Source: Pseudomonas sp. PDM04 (GTDB lineage Bacteria > Pseudomonadota > Gammaproteobacteria > Pseudomonadales > Pseudomonadaceae). From it: DNA of 64,000 nucleotides. How positions within the stretch are numbered: position 1 is the first letter of the stretch; the number at the start of each line of letters is the position of its first letter. The DNA lies in contig NZ_JACVAI010000003.1 of NCBI RefSeq assembly GCF_014851765.1, forward strand, positions 806,001 to 870,000, given 5' to 3'. Both the position numbers and the translations under genes were made by a program. A model generated the notes under the pieces. That model ran no database searches, had not been told where the DNA came from, and saw only the letters and a list, made by a program, of their open reading frames with translations. Shown here in pieces: positions 17,346 through 26,397 of this stretch.

Positions 17346-17803
17346 GCTTATCTCCACAACTTCATGTCAAGTGAGGGCGTGTCGTTTGTATTGATTAGGA
17401 TGGTCTGAAGCCGATGCTGGCCGGTTGTAAGAGATCGCGTTCCAACCGACGTGAAGGCAGGCAGGGGAGCTCGAGAAGGTGGAAATCCACTGATCTGCGA
17501 TCGCACACAAAAGCCTGACTCCGTTCATGCAGTGAGAATGGCGTCACATTAATGGCTATTGGATATTGCGAATATCAGGTTGGGCCTGATTGTTGCTCAG
17601 GGATTCCCTTACGCACGGGAACCTAACGTGCGAATTGTGGTCGCGCCGCAGGGATTGAAGCAGATGAATTGAGGACGCTAGTAAAGCATGATGTTAATGT
17701 GACATCAATGCTGTGATGGCATTTTGTGCGGGGGTCAAGCTCCGGCCAAAACAGCCGATAACCCTCTTTAGTGAATTCATCAGAACAAGCCCAGGAGTCA
17801 TTG
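17346..17803. other. Divergent regulatory region between the Hpt-like gene and cheV
   Basis: This 458-base gene-free stretch holds a FliA-type promoter at 17735-17761. It also holds a 10-base inverted repeat, GTCACATTAA at 17543-17552 and TTAATGTGAC at 17694-17703; the right copy sits in a local dyad GATGT-N7-ACATC. No gene was found in it. Confidence 0.55.
17735..17761 (+). promoter_or_regulatory. FliA (sigma-28) type promoter for cheV
   Basis: TCAA-N15-GCCGATAA; the Pseudomonas FliA consensus is TAAA-N15-GCCGATAA, so the -10 is perfect and the -35 matches at three of four bases. Transcription would start about 30 bases before the cheV start codon at 17804. Control of a chemotaxis gene by FliA is expected. 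Confidence 0.75.
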
Positions 17804-18739
17804 ATGGCCGGCATTCTCGACACGGTAGACCAACGCACGCAACTGGTGGGTGAGAATCGCCTGGAAATTCTCATGTTCCGACTGGCGGGGCGGCAATTGT
17901 TCGCAATCAACGTGTTCAAGGTCCAGGAAGTGTTGCAACTGCCGAAGCTGACCCTGATGCCCCAGCGTCACCCGTTCGTCTGCGGTGTGGTCAACCTGCG
18001 TGGTCAGACCCTGCCGGTGATTGACCTGTCCCAGGCCATCGGCATGCGTCCGCTGGTGCCCAGTCCGACCAGTACGATCATCGTCACCGAGTACAATCGT
18101 TCGGTGCAGGCCTTCCTGGTCGGTGGCGTGGACCGCATCGTCAACATGAACTGGGAAGCCATTTTGCCGCCACCGAGCAGCGCTGGCCGCCAGCATTACC
18201 TGACCGCGATCAGCAAGGTCGACGATCAACTGGTGGAAATCATCGACGTCGAAAAAGTACTGGCTGAAATCGTCCCGTACAACGCCAAGGTGTCCCGCGA
18301 CAAACTCGACGATCCGGTCCTGGAGCGTGCCCGTGGCCGCGAAGTGCTGCTGGTGGACGATTCCAACGTGGCCCTCTCGCAATTGCGCGACACCCTGGGC
18401 CAGTTGGGCGTGAAGATGCACATCGCCAGCGATGGTTTGAAAGCGTTGAACATGCTCAAGGGCTGGGCGGACACCGGCGTCAACATGACCGACAAGCTGC
18501 TGATGGTCTTTACCGACGCGGAGATGCCGGAAATGGACGGTTATCGCCTGACCACCGAGATCCGCAATGACCCGCGCCTGCGCGGCCTCTACGTGGTGCT
18601 GCACACGTCGCTGTCGGGCAGCTTCAACGACTCGATGGTGAAGAAGGTCGGCTGCGACAATTTCCTCTCCAAATTCCAGCCGGACAAGCTGGTCGACGTG
18701 GTGCGCCAGCGCCTGATGCTCGACGCTGTGCCTGCTTGA
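17804..18739 (+). CDS. cheV: Chemotaxis coupling protein CheV (CheW domain plus receiver)
   Basis: Protein of 311 residues: an N-terminal CheW domain (LFAINVFKVQEVLQLPKL, then FVCGVVNLRGQTLPVIDL) followed by a receiver domain from residue 180 (VLLVDDSNVALSQLR; phosphoacceptor Asp in LLMVFTDAEMPEMDG). It couples chemoreceptors to CheA, with adaptation through phosphorylation of the receiver. ATG 17804 has an AGGAG box. A FliA-type promoter precedes it, linking it to the flagellar regulon. Confidence 0.93.
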   Translation: MAGILDTVDQRTQLVGENRLEILMFRLAGRQLFAINVFKVQEVLQLPKLTLMPQRHPFVCGVVNLRGQTLPVIDLSQAIGMRPLVPSPTSTIIVTEYNRSVQAFLVGGVDRIVNMNWEAILPPPSSAGRQHYLTAISKVDDQLVEIIDVEKVLAEIVPYNAKVSRDKLDDPVLERARGREVLLVDDSNVALSQLRDTLGQLGVKMHIASDGLKALNMLKGWADTGVNMTDKLLMVFTDAEMPEMDGYRLTTEIRNDPRLRGLYVVLHTSLSGSFNDSMVKKVGCDNFLSKFQPDKLVDVVRQRLMLDAVPA

Positions 18740-18746
18740 CGCCTAC

Positions 18747-18825
18747 TGTGGGAGCGAGACTGCTATTCGACATTCAGGCTGAATGTGGAATCGCTTTCGC
18801 GAGCCGGCTCGCTTCCACGATTTGC
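18747..18825. repeat. Degenerate extragenic palindrome pair after cheV
   Basis: TGTGGGAGCGAGACTGCT at about 18747 and a diverged inverse copy (TTCGCGAGCCGGCTCGCTTCCAC) at about 18796 resemble the Pseudomonas REP pair seen elsewhere in the window, with several mismatches. Confidence 0.65.
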
Positions 18826-18886
18826 GCTTTGATTCGGCGCTGAAGCTCGTATAGGGTGGCGTTTTTGACCATCTGGGGAGCTGGAC

Positions 18887-19693
18887 ATGCTGCGTCTGAG
18901 CGCGCTTTATCGTTTTCCGTTGAAATCCGGCAAGGGCGAAGCCTTGAATCAGGTCAGCCTCGACAAGCTCGGGCTGGACGGGGATCGACGCTGGATGTTG
19001 GTGGACGAGGCCAGCGGGCGTTTCCTGACCCAGCGTGCAGTGGCGCAGATGAGTCAGTTGTCGGCGTTGTGGAATGCCCGTGGCGGTTTGACCCTCAGCG
19101 CGCCGGGCCACCCGACGATCGATGTCGCCCTGCCGGCAGATGATGCAGAGCTGCGCGGCGTGACCATCTGGCGCGACACCTTGCGTGTGCCCGATGCCGG
19201 TGACGAGGCGGCCGCCTGGGTCAGTGGCTTCATCGGCAAACCGACTCGCCTTGTGCAGATACCGCTGGACCGCGCGCGCACCACGCAGGCGGGCTACGGC
19301 AAGGACGACGATCAGGTGGCGTTCGCCGATGGTTTCCCCTTGTTGCTGATTGGCCAGGCCTCCCTCGAGGATTTGTCGAACAAGGTCGGGCGCCCGTTGG
19401 AAATGCTGCGCTTTCGGCCGAACCTGGTGATCGAGGGCGCCGAGGCTTTCGCCGAGGACAACTGGAAGCGAATCCGCATTGGCGAGGTCGAGTTCCGCGT
19501 GGTCAAGCCGTGTTCACGCTGCATCCTGACCACCATCGATCCGCAGACCGGCGTGCGCAGCGACGACCGTGAACCGTTCGCGACCTTGCAGAAATACCGG
19601 GCCCGGGAAGAGGGGGCGATGTTCGGCCAGAACCTGGTCAACGACGGTAACGGTCAACTCGAAGTGGGCATGCCGGTGACCGTGCTGGAATAA
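18887..19693 (+). CDS. MOSC-domain protein (YcbX/mARC-like)
   Basis: Protein of 268 residues with an N-terminal beta-barrel MOSC_N domain (LSALYRFPLKSGKGE, DRRWMLVDEASGRFLTQR) and a C-terminal MOSC domain with the putative molybdenum-ligating cysteine in VVKPCSRCILTTID. Related proteins (YcbX, mARC) reduce N-hydroxylated compounds and bind the molybdenum cofactor; unlike E. coli YcbX, no C-terminal ferredoxin domain is present. ATG 18887 has a GGGGAG box. It is followed by a strong terminator. Confidence 0.88.
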   Translation: MLRLSALYRFPLKSGKGEALNQVSLDKLGLDGDRRWMLVDEASGRFLTQRAVAQMSQLSALWNARGGLTLSAPGHPTIDVALPADDAELRGVTIWRDTLRVPDAGDEAAAWVSGFIGKPTRLVQIPLDRARTTQAGYGKDDDQVAFADGFPLLLIGQASLEDLSNKVGRPLEMLRFRPNLVIEGAEAFAEDNWKRIRIGEVEFRVVKPCSRCILTTIDPQTGVRSDDREPFATLQKYRAREEGAMFGQNLVNDGNGQLEVGMPVTVLE

Positions 19694-19706
19694 ACGAGCC
19701 TGAATG

Positions 19707-19740
19707 AAAAATGCCCGTGTCCTGGGACACGGGCATTTTT
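19707..19740 (+). terminator. Rho-independent terminator after the MOSC gene
   Basis: ATGCCCGTGTCC and GGACACGGGCAT form a 12-bp stem with a two-base centre, flanked by A- and T-runs. It can serve both the MOSC gene and the convergent ppnP gene. Confidence 0.9.
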
Positions 19741-19761
19741 TTTGCGCTTGAAATCGCAGGG

Positions 19762-20046
19762 TTAGCCGCGGTATTCGCACAGGTAAGCGGTGTCGACGGC
19801 CACTTTCAGCTGGAACTTGCTGTTGGCGGGCACGTTGAACTGGCTGCCGGCGTCGAAGGTTTCCCAGTCGCTGCTGTCTGGCAGCTTGACGGTGAGGGCG
19901 CCGCTGACCACGTGCATGATTTCCCGTTGGCTGGTGCCGAATTCGTATTCGCCCGGAGCCATGACGCCGATGGTCGCCGGACCTTCAGCGGTGCCGAACG
20001 CGATCGACTTGACGGTGCCGTCGAAGTACTCGTTGACTTTGAACAT
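19762..20046 (-). CDS. ppnP: Pyrimidine/purine nucleoside phosphorylase
   Basis: Protein of 94 residues, a single cupin-like barrel of the PpnP (DUF1255) family: [16 protein letters not shown] at the N-terminus and [19 protein letters not shown] in the middle. PpnP phosphorolyses several nucleosides to base and ribose-1-phosphate. Start ATG 20046 has a GAGGA box. It stands alone. Confidence 0.92.
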   Translation of the reverse strand: MFKVNEYFDGTVKSIAFGTAEGPATIGVMAPGEYEFGTSQREIMHVVSGALTVKLPDSSDWETFDAGSQFNVPANSKFQLKVAVDTAYLCEYRG

Positions 20047-20115
20047 GGGCGATTCCTCGAAAAGGGCTGAAAAAGGCCGGCCAGTATGCACAAGGCCCCG
20101 GGCCGCGTCACCTCT

Positions 20116-20658
20116 CTAGAGGGGCAGAATCAGCGGTAACAGACGTGCTGTATTGCGCGCATCCTCCAGCGCCCGGTGCTGTTGGCCGTTGAACTGCAAT
20201 CCCGCCAGTTGCAGTGCGCCGTTGAGGCCCAGCGGGCGATCCAGCCTCCTGGCCTTGGCAAAGCGCTGCTTGAGGTTCATGTGCGGTACGCGGCTCAGCT
20301 GGCTGTCGAGTTGCAGGCGCTGCCATTCCTGAACCAGTTGCTTGCGGTCGTAGTCGCCCCAACTGGCCCAGCCTTCCAGGCGCGAGTGATGCTGGCCCAG
20401 CCAGCGTTCGAAAGATGGCCAGACTTCGGTCAAGGGTTGTGCGCTGTCGATGTTGGCCTGGGTGATGTGGGTCAGCTCCCGGCAAAACGCCGTGAGCAGC
20501 GGCCGCCGCAGCGGGCGCACGAATCGCTGGAAATGGTCCTGCTCGCGTCCTTGGCGATCCACCAGCGTGGCGCCGATTTCGATGATTTCCATTTCCGTGA
20601 CCGGCCAACCGCCTTCATCGGTGGTGGCTTCCAGGTCAATGACCAGCCAATGAGGCAT
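20116..20658 (-). CDS. DEDDh 3'-5' exonuclease (ERI-1/KapD-like)
   Basis: Protein of 180 residues with the DnaQ-type exonuclease signature: D8-x-E10 in VIDLEATTDEG, an aspartate at 102 or 104 in SWGDYDRKQL, and H161-x4-D166 in HRALEDARNTARL. The segment EIIEIGATLVD is characteristic of the ERI-1/3'hExo subfamily. It should trim 3' ends of RNA or DNA; the natural substrate is unknown. ATG 20658 has an AGGAA box. Confidence 0.88.
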   Translation of the reverse strand: MPHWLVIDLEATTDEGGWPVTEMEIIEIGATLVDRQGREQDHFQRFVRPLRRPLLTAFCRELTHITQANIDSAQPLTEVWPSFERWLGQHHSRLEGWASWGDYDRKQLVQEWQRLQLDSQLSRVPHMNLKQRFAKARRLDRPLGLNGALQLAGLQFNGQQHRALEDARNTARLLPLILPL

Positions 20659-20728
20659 TGCAGGGTTCCTGATATCCGCGTGCTGATGCGCTTGAGCGTA
20701 GCCAAAGCCGACGCATCCGCCTAGCGGG

Positions 20729-22690
20729 TTATTCGACCTCCAGTAAAATCTGCCGGTTTTTCACCTGGTCGCCCACCCTCACCTGCAAGCGCTTGAGCAC
20801 GCCATCAATGCCGGATTTCAGCGGATGCTCCATCTTCATGGCTTCGAGCACCACCAGCAGTTGGCCTTTGCTCACCGGACTGCCTTCTGTCACCAGCACA
20901 TCGACGATCGCTCCGTCCATCGGCGCCTTGAGCGTGCCGGAGCTGGCGCTCGCCTGACGGCTGACCTGCGCCTGTGTGCGGTCCACCAGGCGCAGGCTGC
21001 CGGGGCGGGAAAACAGCCAGAGCTGTCCGTCTTCGAGGCGATAGGCATGGCGCTGGCGCAGGCCATCGATTTCCAGGGTGGCCCAGTGCCCGTCGCAGTG
21101 AATCACACTCAGGGCGAGCACCCGCGTGCCGACCTCGACGCGATAAGGTTCGCCTGCGACCGCGTTGATCTGCACCGGCCAGTCCTGATCCTCGACACCG
21201 ATGCGGTACTTCAGCGGCACGCTGGCGTTGTTGCGCCAACCGGCCCGTGCGCCGGGATGAGCCTGGGCCGAGGTGTGATGGAACAGCGCCGCTGCCGTCG
21301 CCAGTTCTTCGGCGCCGGGAACATGAGGGTGCAGGCACGGATGGTCGGCGAAAAATGTCGGAATGAAGCCGGTGCTGAACGTCCCGCTGATGAACTGTGG
21401 GTGGTCCAGCAGGCTGGCGAGCAGGCGCTGATTGCTCGGCAGGCCCAGCAGCACGCTGTCCTGCACCGCCCGCAGCAACTTGCGCCGGGCCTCTTCCCGG
21501 GTCGCGCCATGGGCAATGAGCTTGCCCAGCATCGGGTCATAGAACGGGCTGACGTGCTGTCCTTCGACCAGGCCATGGTCGATGCGCACGCCGTTTTGCA
21601 GGGCCGGCTGCCAGGCGACGACGCGTCCGGTCTGCGGCAGGAATCCCTGGGTCGGATCTTCGGCATACAGGCGCACTTCCATGGCGTGGCCGCTGAGTTG
21701 CACCTGCTCCTGGCGCAACGGCAGCGGCTGCCCCTGAGCGATGTGCAGTTGCCAGGCCACCAGGTCCAGGCCGGTGATCAGTTCGGTGACCGGATGCTCC
21801 ACCTGCAACCGGGTGTTCATCTCCAGAAAGTAGAACTGCCCACGCGCGTCCAGCAGAAACTCCACGGTGCCGGCGCCCACGTAATTCACCGCCCGACCGG
21901 CCTTGAGCGCCGCTTCGCCCATGGCCTGGCGCAGTTCGGCGGTCATGACCGGGCAGGGCGCTTCCTCGATGACTTTCTGGTGACGACGCTGGATCGAACA
22001 GTCGCGCTCACCGAGGTAGATCAGGTTGCCGTGCTGATCGCCGAACAGCTGGACTTCGACGTGGCGCGGATCGATCAGGGCTTGTTCGAGGATCAGTTCA
22101 TCGCTGCCGAACCCATTCAAGGCTTCCGAGCGCGCGGTGCGAACCTGCGCCAGCAAGTCCGCGGCATCGTGCACCAGGCGCATGCCGCGCCCGCCACCGC
22201 CGGCGCTGGCCTTTATCATCAGCGGAAAGCCGATGCGTTCGGCTTCGCGGCTCAGCGTCGCGTCGTCCTGCTCGGCGCCCTGATAGCCCTTGATGCAGGG
22301 GACGCCGGCGTCGAGCATGGCCAGTTTCGACAGGCGTTTGCTGCCCATCAGCTCGATGGCGTCGGGGCTCGGGCCGATGAAGGTGAGGCCGGCCTGCTGG
22401 CAGGCGCGCGCGAAGCCGGCGTTTTCAGAGAGAAAACCGTAACCGGGGTGGATCGCGTCGGCGCCGCTGCGGCGGGCGGCCTCGAGAATGGCCGCCGTGT
22501 TCAGATAGGACTGCTGCACCGGGGCCGGGCCGATGTTGACGGCTTCGTCGGCGATTCGTACGTGCAGGGCATCGGCATCGGCGTCGCTGAACACTGCGAC
22601 GGTGCGATAGCCGAGGGCCTGGGCGGTGCGCTGGATGCGGCAGGCAATTTCACCGCGATTGGCGATCAGGATTTTGTTGAATCCGGGCAT
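20729..22690 (-). CDS. atuF: Geranyl-CoA carboxylase, biotin-carrying alpha subunit
   Basis: Protein of 653 residues: biotin carboxylase/ATP-grasp domain (residues 1-450; GGGGRGMRLVHDAADL, FLEMNTRLQVEHPVTE) and a C-terminal biotinyl domain with the target lysine K619 in EAMKMEHPL. With AtuC it carboxylates geranyl-CoA in acyclic terpene degradation. Sequence alone cannot separate it from the 3-methylcrotonyl-CoA carboxylase LiuD; the atu neighbours decide the call. It is the last gene of the operon here, separated from atuE by 111 bases that contain a palindrome pair. No atuG or atuH follows. Confidence 0.87.
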   Translation of the reverse strand: MPGFNKILIANRGEIACRIQRTAQALGYRTVAVFSDADADALHVRIADEAVNIGPAPVQQSYLNTAAILEAARRSGADAIHPGYGFLSENAGFARACQQAGLTFIGPSPDAIELMGSKRLSKLAMLDAGVPCIKGYQGAEQDDATLSREAERIGFPLMIKASAGGGGRGMRLVHDAADLLAQVRTARSEALNGFGSDELILEQALIDPRHVEVQLFGDQHGNLIYLGERDCSIQRRHQKVIEEAPCPVMTAELRQAMGEAALKAGRAVNYVGAGTVEFLLDARGQFYFLEMNTRLQVEHPVTELITGLDLVAWQLHIAQGQPLPLRQEQVQLSGHAMEVRLYAEDPTQGFLPQTGRVVAWQPALQNGVRIDHGLVEGQHVSPFYDPMLGKLIAHGATREEARRKLLRAVQDSVLLGLPSNQRLLASLLDHPQFISGTFSTGFIPTFFADHPCLHPHVPGAEELATAAALFHHTSAQAHPGARAGWRNNASVPLKYRIGVEDQDWPVQINAVAGEPYRVEVGTRVLALSVIHCDGHWATLEIDGLRQRHAYRLEDGQLWLFSRPGSLRLVDRTQAQVSRQASASSGTLKAPMDGAIVDVLVTEGSPVSKGQLLVVLEAMKMEHPLKSGIDGVLKRLQVRVGDQVKNRQILLEVE

Positions 22691-22730
22691 TGGGCTGTTC
22701 CTCGAGTGTTGATGTTGCCGGTCAGGCCGT

Positions 22731-22797
22731 CATCGCGAGCAGGCTCGCTCCCACAGTGGCAACGCATTCAAGTGTGGGAGCGAGCCTGCTCGCGATG
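22731..22797. repeat. REP pair between atuF and atuE
   Basis: Perfect 25-base inverted arms (CATCGCGAGCAGGCTCGCTC.. at 22731-22755 and its complement at 22773-22797) around a 17-base loop. This is the standard paired extragenic palindrome of P. fluorescens-group genomes, here inside an operon, where it may set mRNA stability. Confidence 0.92.
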
Positions 22798-22801
22798 CCT
22801 T

Positions 22802-23599
22802 TCAACAGGACCACCCCGGTTTGCGTTTCTGCACGAAGGCGATGGTGCCCTCGGTTCCTTCCGCGCCAGTCACCGCTTCACTGAACCACTCGGCCGCCTG
22901 ATCGAGCAGTTCATCCGACGGCTGCAGCGCACTGGCCAGCAGCAACTGCTTGGTGGCCGCATTCGCCCCCGGGGCGCAGCACAACACATGGGCCAACACT
23001 TCATCGAGGCGTTCGGCCAGGGCCTGCGGGTCCTGTTCGACAAAGTGCACCAGGCCCATGCGACGTGCCTGCATGCCATCGAAGCGTGCGGCGGTCAGGG
23101 CCAGCCGACGGGCCTGGGTCAAGCCGATACGCTGGACCACGAAAGGCGCGATCTGCGCGGGCAGCAGGCCGAGGCTGGTTTCCGGCAGGCCGAACTGCGC
23201 CTTATGATCGGCGATGGCGATGTCACTGACGCAAGCCAGGCCAAAACCACCGCCGAGCACCGCCCCTTGCAGCACCGTGACCACCACTTGCGGCGCGTGT
23301 TGCACCGCTTGCAGCAGCGAGCCGAACGCGCGGTTCAGGTCGCGATAGGCGCCCGGTCCCTGGGCACGGGCAGCGGCCATGTCCTTGATGTCGCCACCGG
23401 CGCAGAAATGCCCGTCGGCCCCGCCCATCACCAGGGCGCGGATCGCCCGGTCATCACGGGTGGCCGCCAGCACCGAACGCAGTTCGGCGACCATTTGCAG
23501 GCTCATGGCATTGCGGCTTTGCGGGCGGTTGAGGGTGATGTGCAGCACGCCGTTATGCTGTTCGAGCAACAACGTCTGGCAATCCGGCAGGGGGCTCAT
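22802..23599 (-). CDS. atuE: Isohexenylglutaconyl-CoA hydratase (enoyl-CoA hydratase family)
   Basis: Protein of 265 residues of the crotonase fold: NRPQSRNAMSLQMV, HFCAGGDIKDMAAA (oxyanion region), GAVLGGGFGLACVSDIAIAD and AQFGLPETSLGLLP. The second crotonase glutamate is kept (LPETSLG); the first catalytic Glu position reads Gly in GGGFGLA. In the atu pathway it hydrates isohexenylglutaconyl-CoA, the product of geranyl-CoA carboxylase. ATG 23599 overlaps the atuD stop by four bases. Confidence 0.85.
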   Translation of the reverse strand: MSPLPDCQTLLLEQHNGVLHITLNRPQSRNAMSLQMVAELRSVLAATRDDRAIRALVMGGADGHFCAGGDIKDMAAARAQGPGAYRDLNRAFGSLLQAVQHAPQVVVTVLQGAVLGGGFGLACVSDIAIADHKAQFGLPETSLGLLPAQIAPFVVQRIGLTQARRLALTAARFDGMQARRMGLVHFVEQDPQALAERLDEVLAHVLCCAPGANAATKQLLLASALQPSDELLDQAAEWFSEAVTGAEGTEGTIAFVQKRKPGWSC

Positions 23600-24753
23600 T
23601 TCTTTTTCCCCGGCAGGATGCCCATGAGTTTGCAGATGATCCCCAGCATGATTTCGTCGGCCCCGCCGCCGATGGAGACCAGCCGCACATCGCGGTAGGC
23701 GCGGGCCACCGGGTTGTCCCACATGAAGCCCATGCCGCCCCAATATTGCAGACAGCTGTCGGTGACTTCCCGGCCCAATCGTCCGGCCTTGAGCTTGGCC
23801 ATCGAGGCCAGACGCGTGACGTCCTGGCCTCTGACGTATTGCTCGGTGGCCTGGTAGACCAGCGCGCGCAGGCATTCGATTTCCGTTTGCAGTTCGGCCA
23901 GGCGGAAGTGAATGACCTGGTTGTCGATCAGCGCGCTGCCGAACGTCCTGCGCTCCTTGCAGTACTCGATGGTGCTGTCGACGCAATACTCCAGGCCCTT
24001 GATCATGTTGGCCGCGCCGAACAGGCGTTCTTCCTGGAATTGCAGCATCTGCATCATGAACCCCGCGCCTTCATGACCGATGCGGTTGCGTTGCGGGACG
24101 CGCACGTTGTCGAAAAACACCTGGGCGGTTTCCGAACTGCGCATGCCCAGCTTGTCCAGATGCGAGCTGAGGCTGATGCCCGGGGTGTTCATCGGCACCA
24201 TGATCAGCGACTTGTTGACGTGCGGCTTGTCATCCGAGGTGTTGGCCAGCAGGCAGATGAAATCGGCGCTTGGCGAGTTGGTGATCCACATTTTGCTGCC
24301 GTTGATCACGTAGTCGTCGCCGTCCTTGCGGGCGCTGGTTTTCAAACCGGCAACGTCGGAACCGGCACCGACCTCGGACACCCCGATGCAACCGACCTGC
24401 TCGCCGCTGATCGCCGGGCGCAGGAACTGCTCGCGCAATTCATCGGAGCCGAACCGCGCCAGCGCCGGGGTGCACATGTCGGTCTGCACGCCGATGGACA
24501 TCGGGATCCCGCCGCAATGGATGGTGCCGAACTCTTCGGCGGCGACGATCGAATAGCTGTAGTCGAGGCCCATGCCGCCGAATTTTTCCGGTTTGGAAAT
24601 CCCCAGCAAGCCGAGTTCACCGGCCTTGCGCAGGACCTCGTGGATGGGAAAACGCCCGGCCTTTTCCCATTCTTCGACGTGCGGGTTGATCTCGTGATCG
24701 ACGAACTGGCGCACGGTACGGCGCAGTGCTTCGTGTTCCTGGGTGAAGATCAT
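23596..24753 (-). CDS. atuD: Citronellyl-CoA dehydrogenase (acyl-CoA dehydrogenase family)
   Basis: Protein of 385 residues with acyl-CoA dehydrogenase signatures CIGVSEVGAGSDVAGLKTSA and QYWGGMGFMWDNPVAR, and the FAD/substrate region KMWITNSPSADF. In the atu pathway it oxidises citronellyl-CoA to cis-geranyl-CoA. The assignment to citronellyl-CoA rests on its place between atuC and atuE. It lies 24 bases after atuC. Confidence 0.87.
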   Translation of the reverse strand: MIFTQEHEALRRTVRQFVDHEINPHVEEWEKAGRFPIHEVLRKAGELGLLGISKPEKFGGMGLDYSYSIVAAEEFGTIHCGGIPMSIGVQTDMCTPALARFGSDELREQFLRPAISGEQVGCIGVSEVGAGSDVAGLKTSARKDGDDYVINGSKMWITNSPSADFICLLANTSDDKPHVNKSLIMVPMNTPGISLSSHLDKLGMRSSETAQVFFDNVRVPQRNRIGHEGAGFMMQMLQFQEERLFGAANMIKGLEYCVDSTIEYCKERRTFGSALIDNQVIHFRLAELQTEIECLRALVYQATEQYVRGQDVTRLASMAKLKAGRLGREVTDSCLQYWGGMGFMWDNPVARAYRDVRLVSIGGGADEIMLGIICKLMGILPGKKK

Positions 24754-24777
24754 TTTTATTGTTCTCCTCTGGCCGGC

Positions 24778-26394
24778 TCAGAACCGGGCTACGCCAAAAC
24801 TGTTGGTGTGCAGTGGCCGCACGTCGGCCTCATGACAGATGTCCAGCAAGTAACCGAGCAGGGTGCGGGTGTCTCGCGGGTCGATCAGACCGTCGTCCCA
24901 CAGGCTGGCGCTGCCGTACAGCGCGGTGGACTGGCTGTCGAGTTTCTGCGCGGTGACCTGCTCCAGCATGTCGAGCATTTTCGGATCGGGTGTCAGCCCG
25001 TCCTTGAGCTGCCTGGCCTCGGTGACGATGCGCAGCACCTTGCCGGCCTGAGCGCCGCCCATCACCGCCGTGCGGCTGTTGGGCCAGGCGAAAATGAAGC
25101 GTGGATCCAGGCCTCGACCGCACATTGCGTAGTTGCCGGCGCCATAGGAACCGCCGACGACGATGGTCAGTTTCGGCACCCGCGCATTGGCCACCGCCTG
25201 GATCATCTTGGCGCCGTGCTTGATCACACCCTGTTGCTCGGACTCGGTGCCGACCATGAAACCGGTGGTGTTATGGAAGAACAGCAGGGGTGTGCGGCTC
25301 TGGTCGCAGAGTTGAATGAACTGCGCGGCCTTGCTCGCGCCTTTGGGCGTGATCGGGCCATTGTTGCCGATGAAGCCGCAGGCGCGACCCTCGATCTGCA
25401 AGTGGCCGCAGACGGTCTGTTGATCGAACTCGCCCTTGAACTCGAGGAAGTTCGAACCGTCAGCGATCCGCGCGATGATTTCGCGTACGTCGTAGGGTTT
25501 TTTCGGGTCGTCGGGAATCAGCCCGAGCAGTTCATCGATGGGGTAGCGCGGCGGCTGCCACTGGCGTTCGGGTAACCAGGGCAACTGAGCGTTCCAGGCC
25601 AGCATCGCGACAATCTCGCGCACCTGGCGCACGCCGTCGGCATCGTTTTCCGCCAGGTACTCGGCGGTGCCTGCTGTTTGCGCGTGCATTTCGGCGCCAC
25701 CGAGTTCCTCATCGGTGGCCACCTCACCGGTGGCGGCCTTGAGCAACGGCGGTCCGGCGAGAAACAGCTTGGCCTTGCCACGCACGACCACCACGTAATC
25801 CGAGAGCCCCGGCTGATAGGCGCCACCCGCCGTGGCCGAGCCGTGGACGACGGTGATCTGCGGCAGGCCCAGGGCCGACATCCGCGCCTGATTGGCAAAG
25901 CTGCGTGCGCCTTCGACGAAAATCTCCGTCGCATAATTGAGGTTGGCGCCGCCGCTTTCGGCGAGGGTGATCACCGGCAGTTTGTTTTCCATGGCGATCT
26001 GTTGCAGGCGCAGGGACTTTTTCAAGCCGCTGGGGGAAATCGTGCCGCCCTTGATCGCGCTGTTGTTGGCAATCACCAGGACCCGGGCGCCGGACACGTA
26101 GCCAATGCCGGCGATCAAGCCACCACCGGCCGAGCTGCCGTCCTTGTCGTCATGCAATTTGTAGCCGGCCAGGCTCGCCAGCTCGAGAAACGGCGCGCCG
26201 GGGTCGAGCAGCAGGTTGAGACGTTCGCGGGGCAGCAGCTGCCCGCGCTTGTCGAATTTGGGCTTGGCTTCAGCGGCCTTGTCCAGCAGGTTCTGTTCCA
26301 GCTGACGGAGGTGCTCCACAGCGGCCAGCATGGCCGTTCGGTTGCGGGCAAACTGTTCGCTGAGCGGGTCGATGTGTGACTCGATCACTGGCAT
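24778..26394 (-). CDS. atuC: Geranyl-CoA carboxylase, carboxyltransferase beta subunit
   Basis: Protein of 538 residues of the acyl-CoA carboxyltransferase family: N-terminal and C-terminal crotonase-like domains (RERLNLLLDPGAPFLELASLAGY; ITLAESGGANL; VHGSATAGGAYQPGLSDY; FHNTTGFMVGTESEQQG; GGSYGAGNYAMCGRGLDP). It transfers the carboxyl group from biotin on AtuF to geranyl-CoA. The paralogous LiuB carboxylates 3-methylcrotonyl-CoA; context favours AtuC. It starts three bases after the atuB stop. Confidence 0.87.
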   Translation of the reverse strand: MPVIESHIDPLSEQFARNRTAMLAAVEHLRQLEQNLLDKAAEAKPKFDKRGQLLPRERLNLLLDPGAPFLELASLAGYKLHDDKDGSSAGGGLIAGIGYVSGARVLVIANNSAIKGGTISPSGLKKSLRLQQIAMENKLPVITLAESGGANLNYATEIFVEGARSFANQARMSALGLPQITVVHGSATAGGAYQPGLSDYVVVVRGKAKLFLAGPPLLKAATGEVATDEELGGAEMHAQTAGTAEYLAENDADGVRQVREIVAMLAWNAQLPWLPERQWQPPRYPIDELLGLIPDDPKKPYDVREIIARIADGSNFLEFKGEFDQQTVCGHLQIEGRACGFIGNNGPITPKGASKAAQFIQLCDQSRTPLLFFHNTTGFMVGTESEQQGVIKHGAKMIQAVANARVPKLTIVVGGSYGAGNYAMCGRGLDPRFIFAWPNSRTAVMGGAQAGKVLRIVTEARQLKDGLTPDPKMLDMLEQVTAQKLDSQSTALYGSASLWDDGLIDPRDTRTLLGYLLDICHEADVRPLHTNSFGVARF

Positions 26395-26397
26395 GAC

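Noticed and set aside
20825..23698. A 957-codon open frame on the plus strand across atuF and atuE
   Set aside because: It is antisense to two clear enzyme genes, has no known domains and reflects the GC-rich third codon positions of the real genes.
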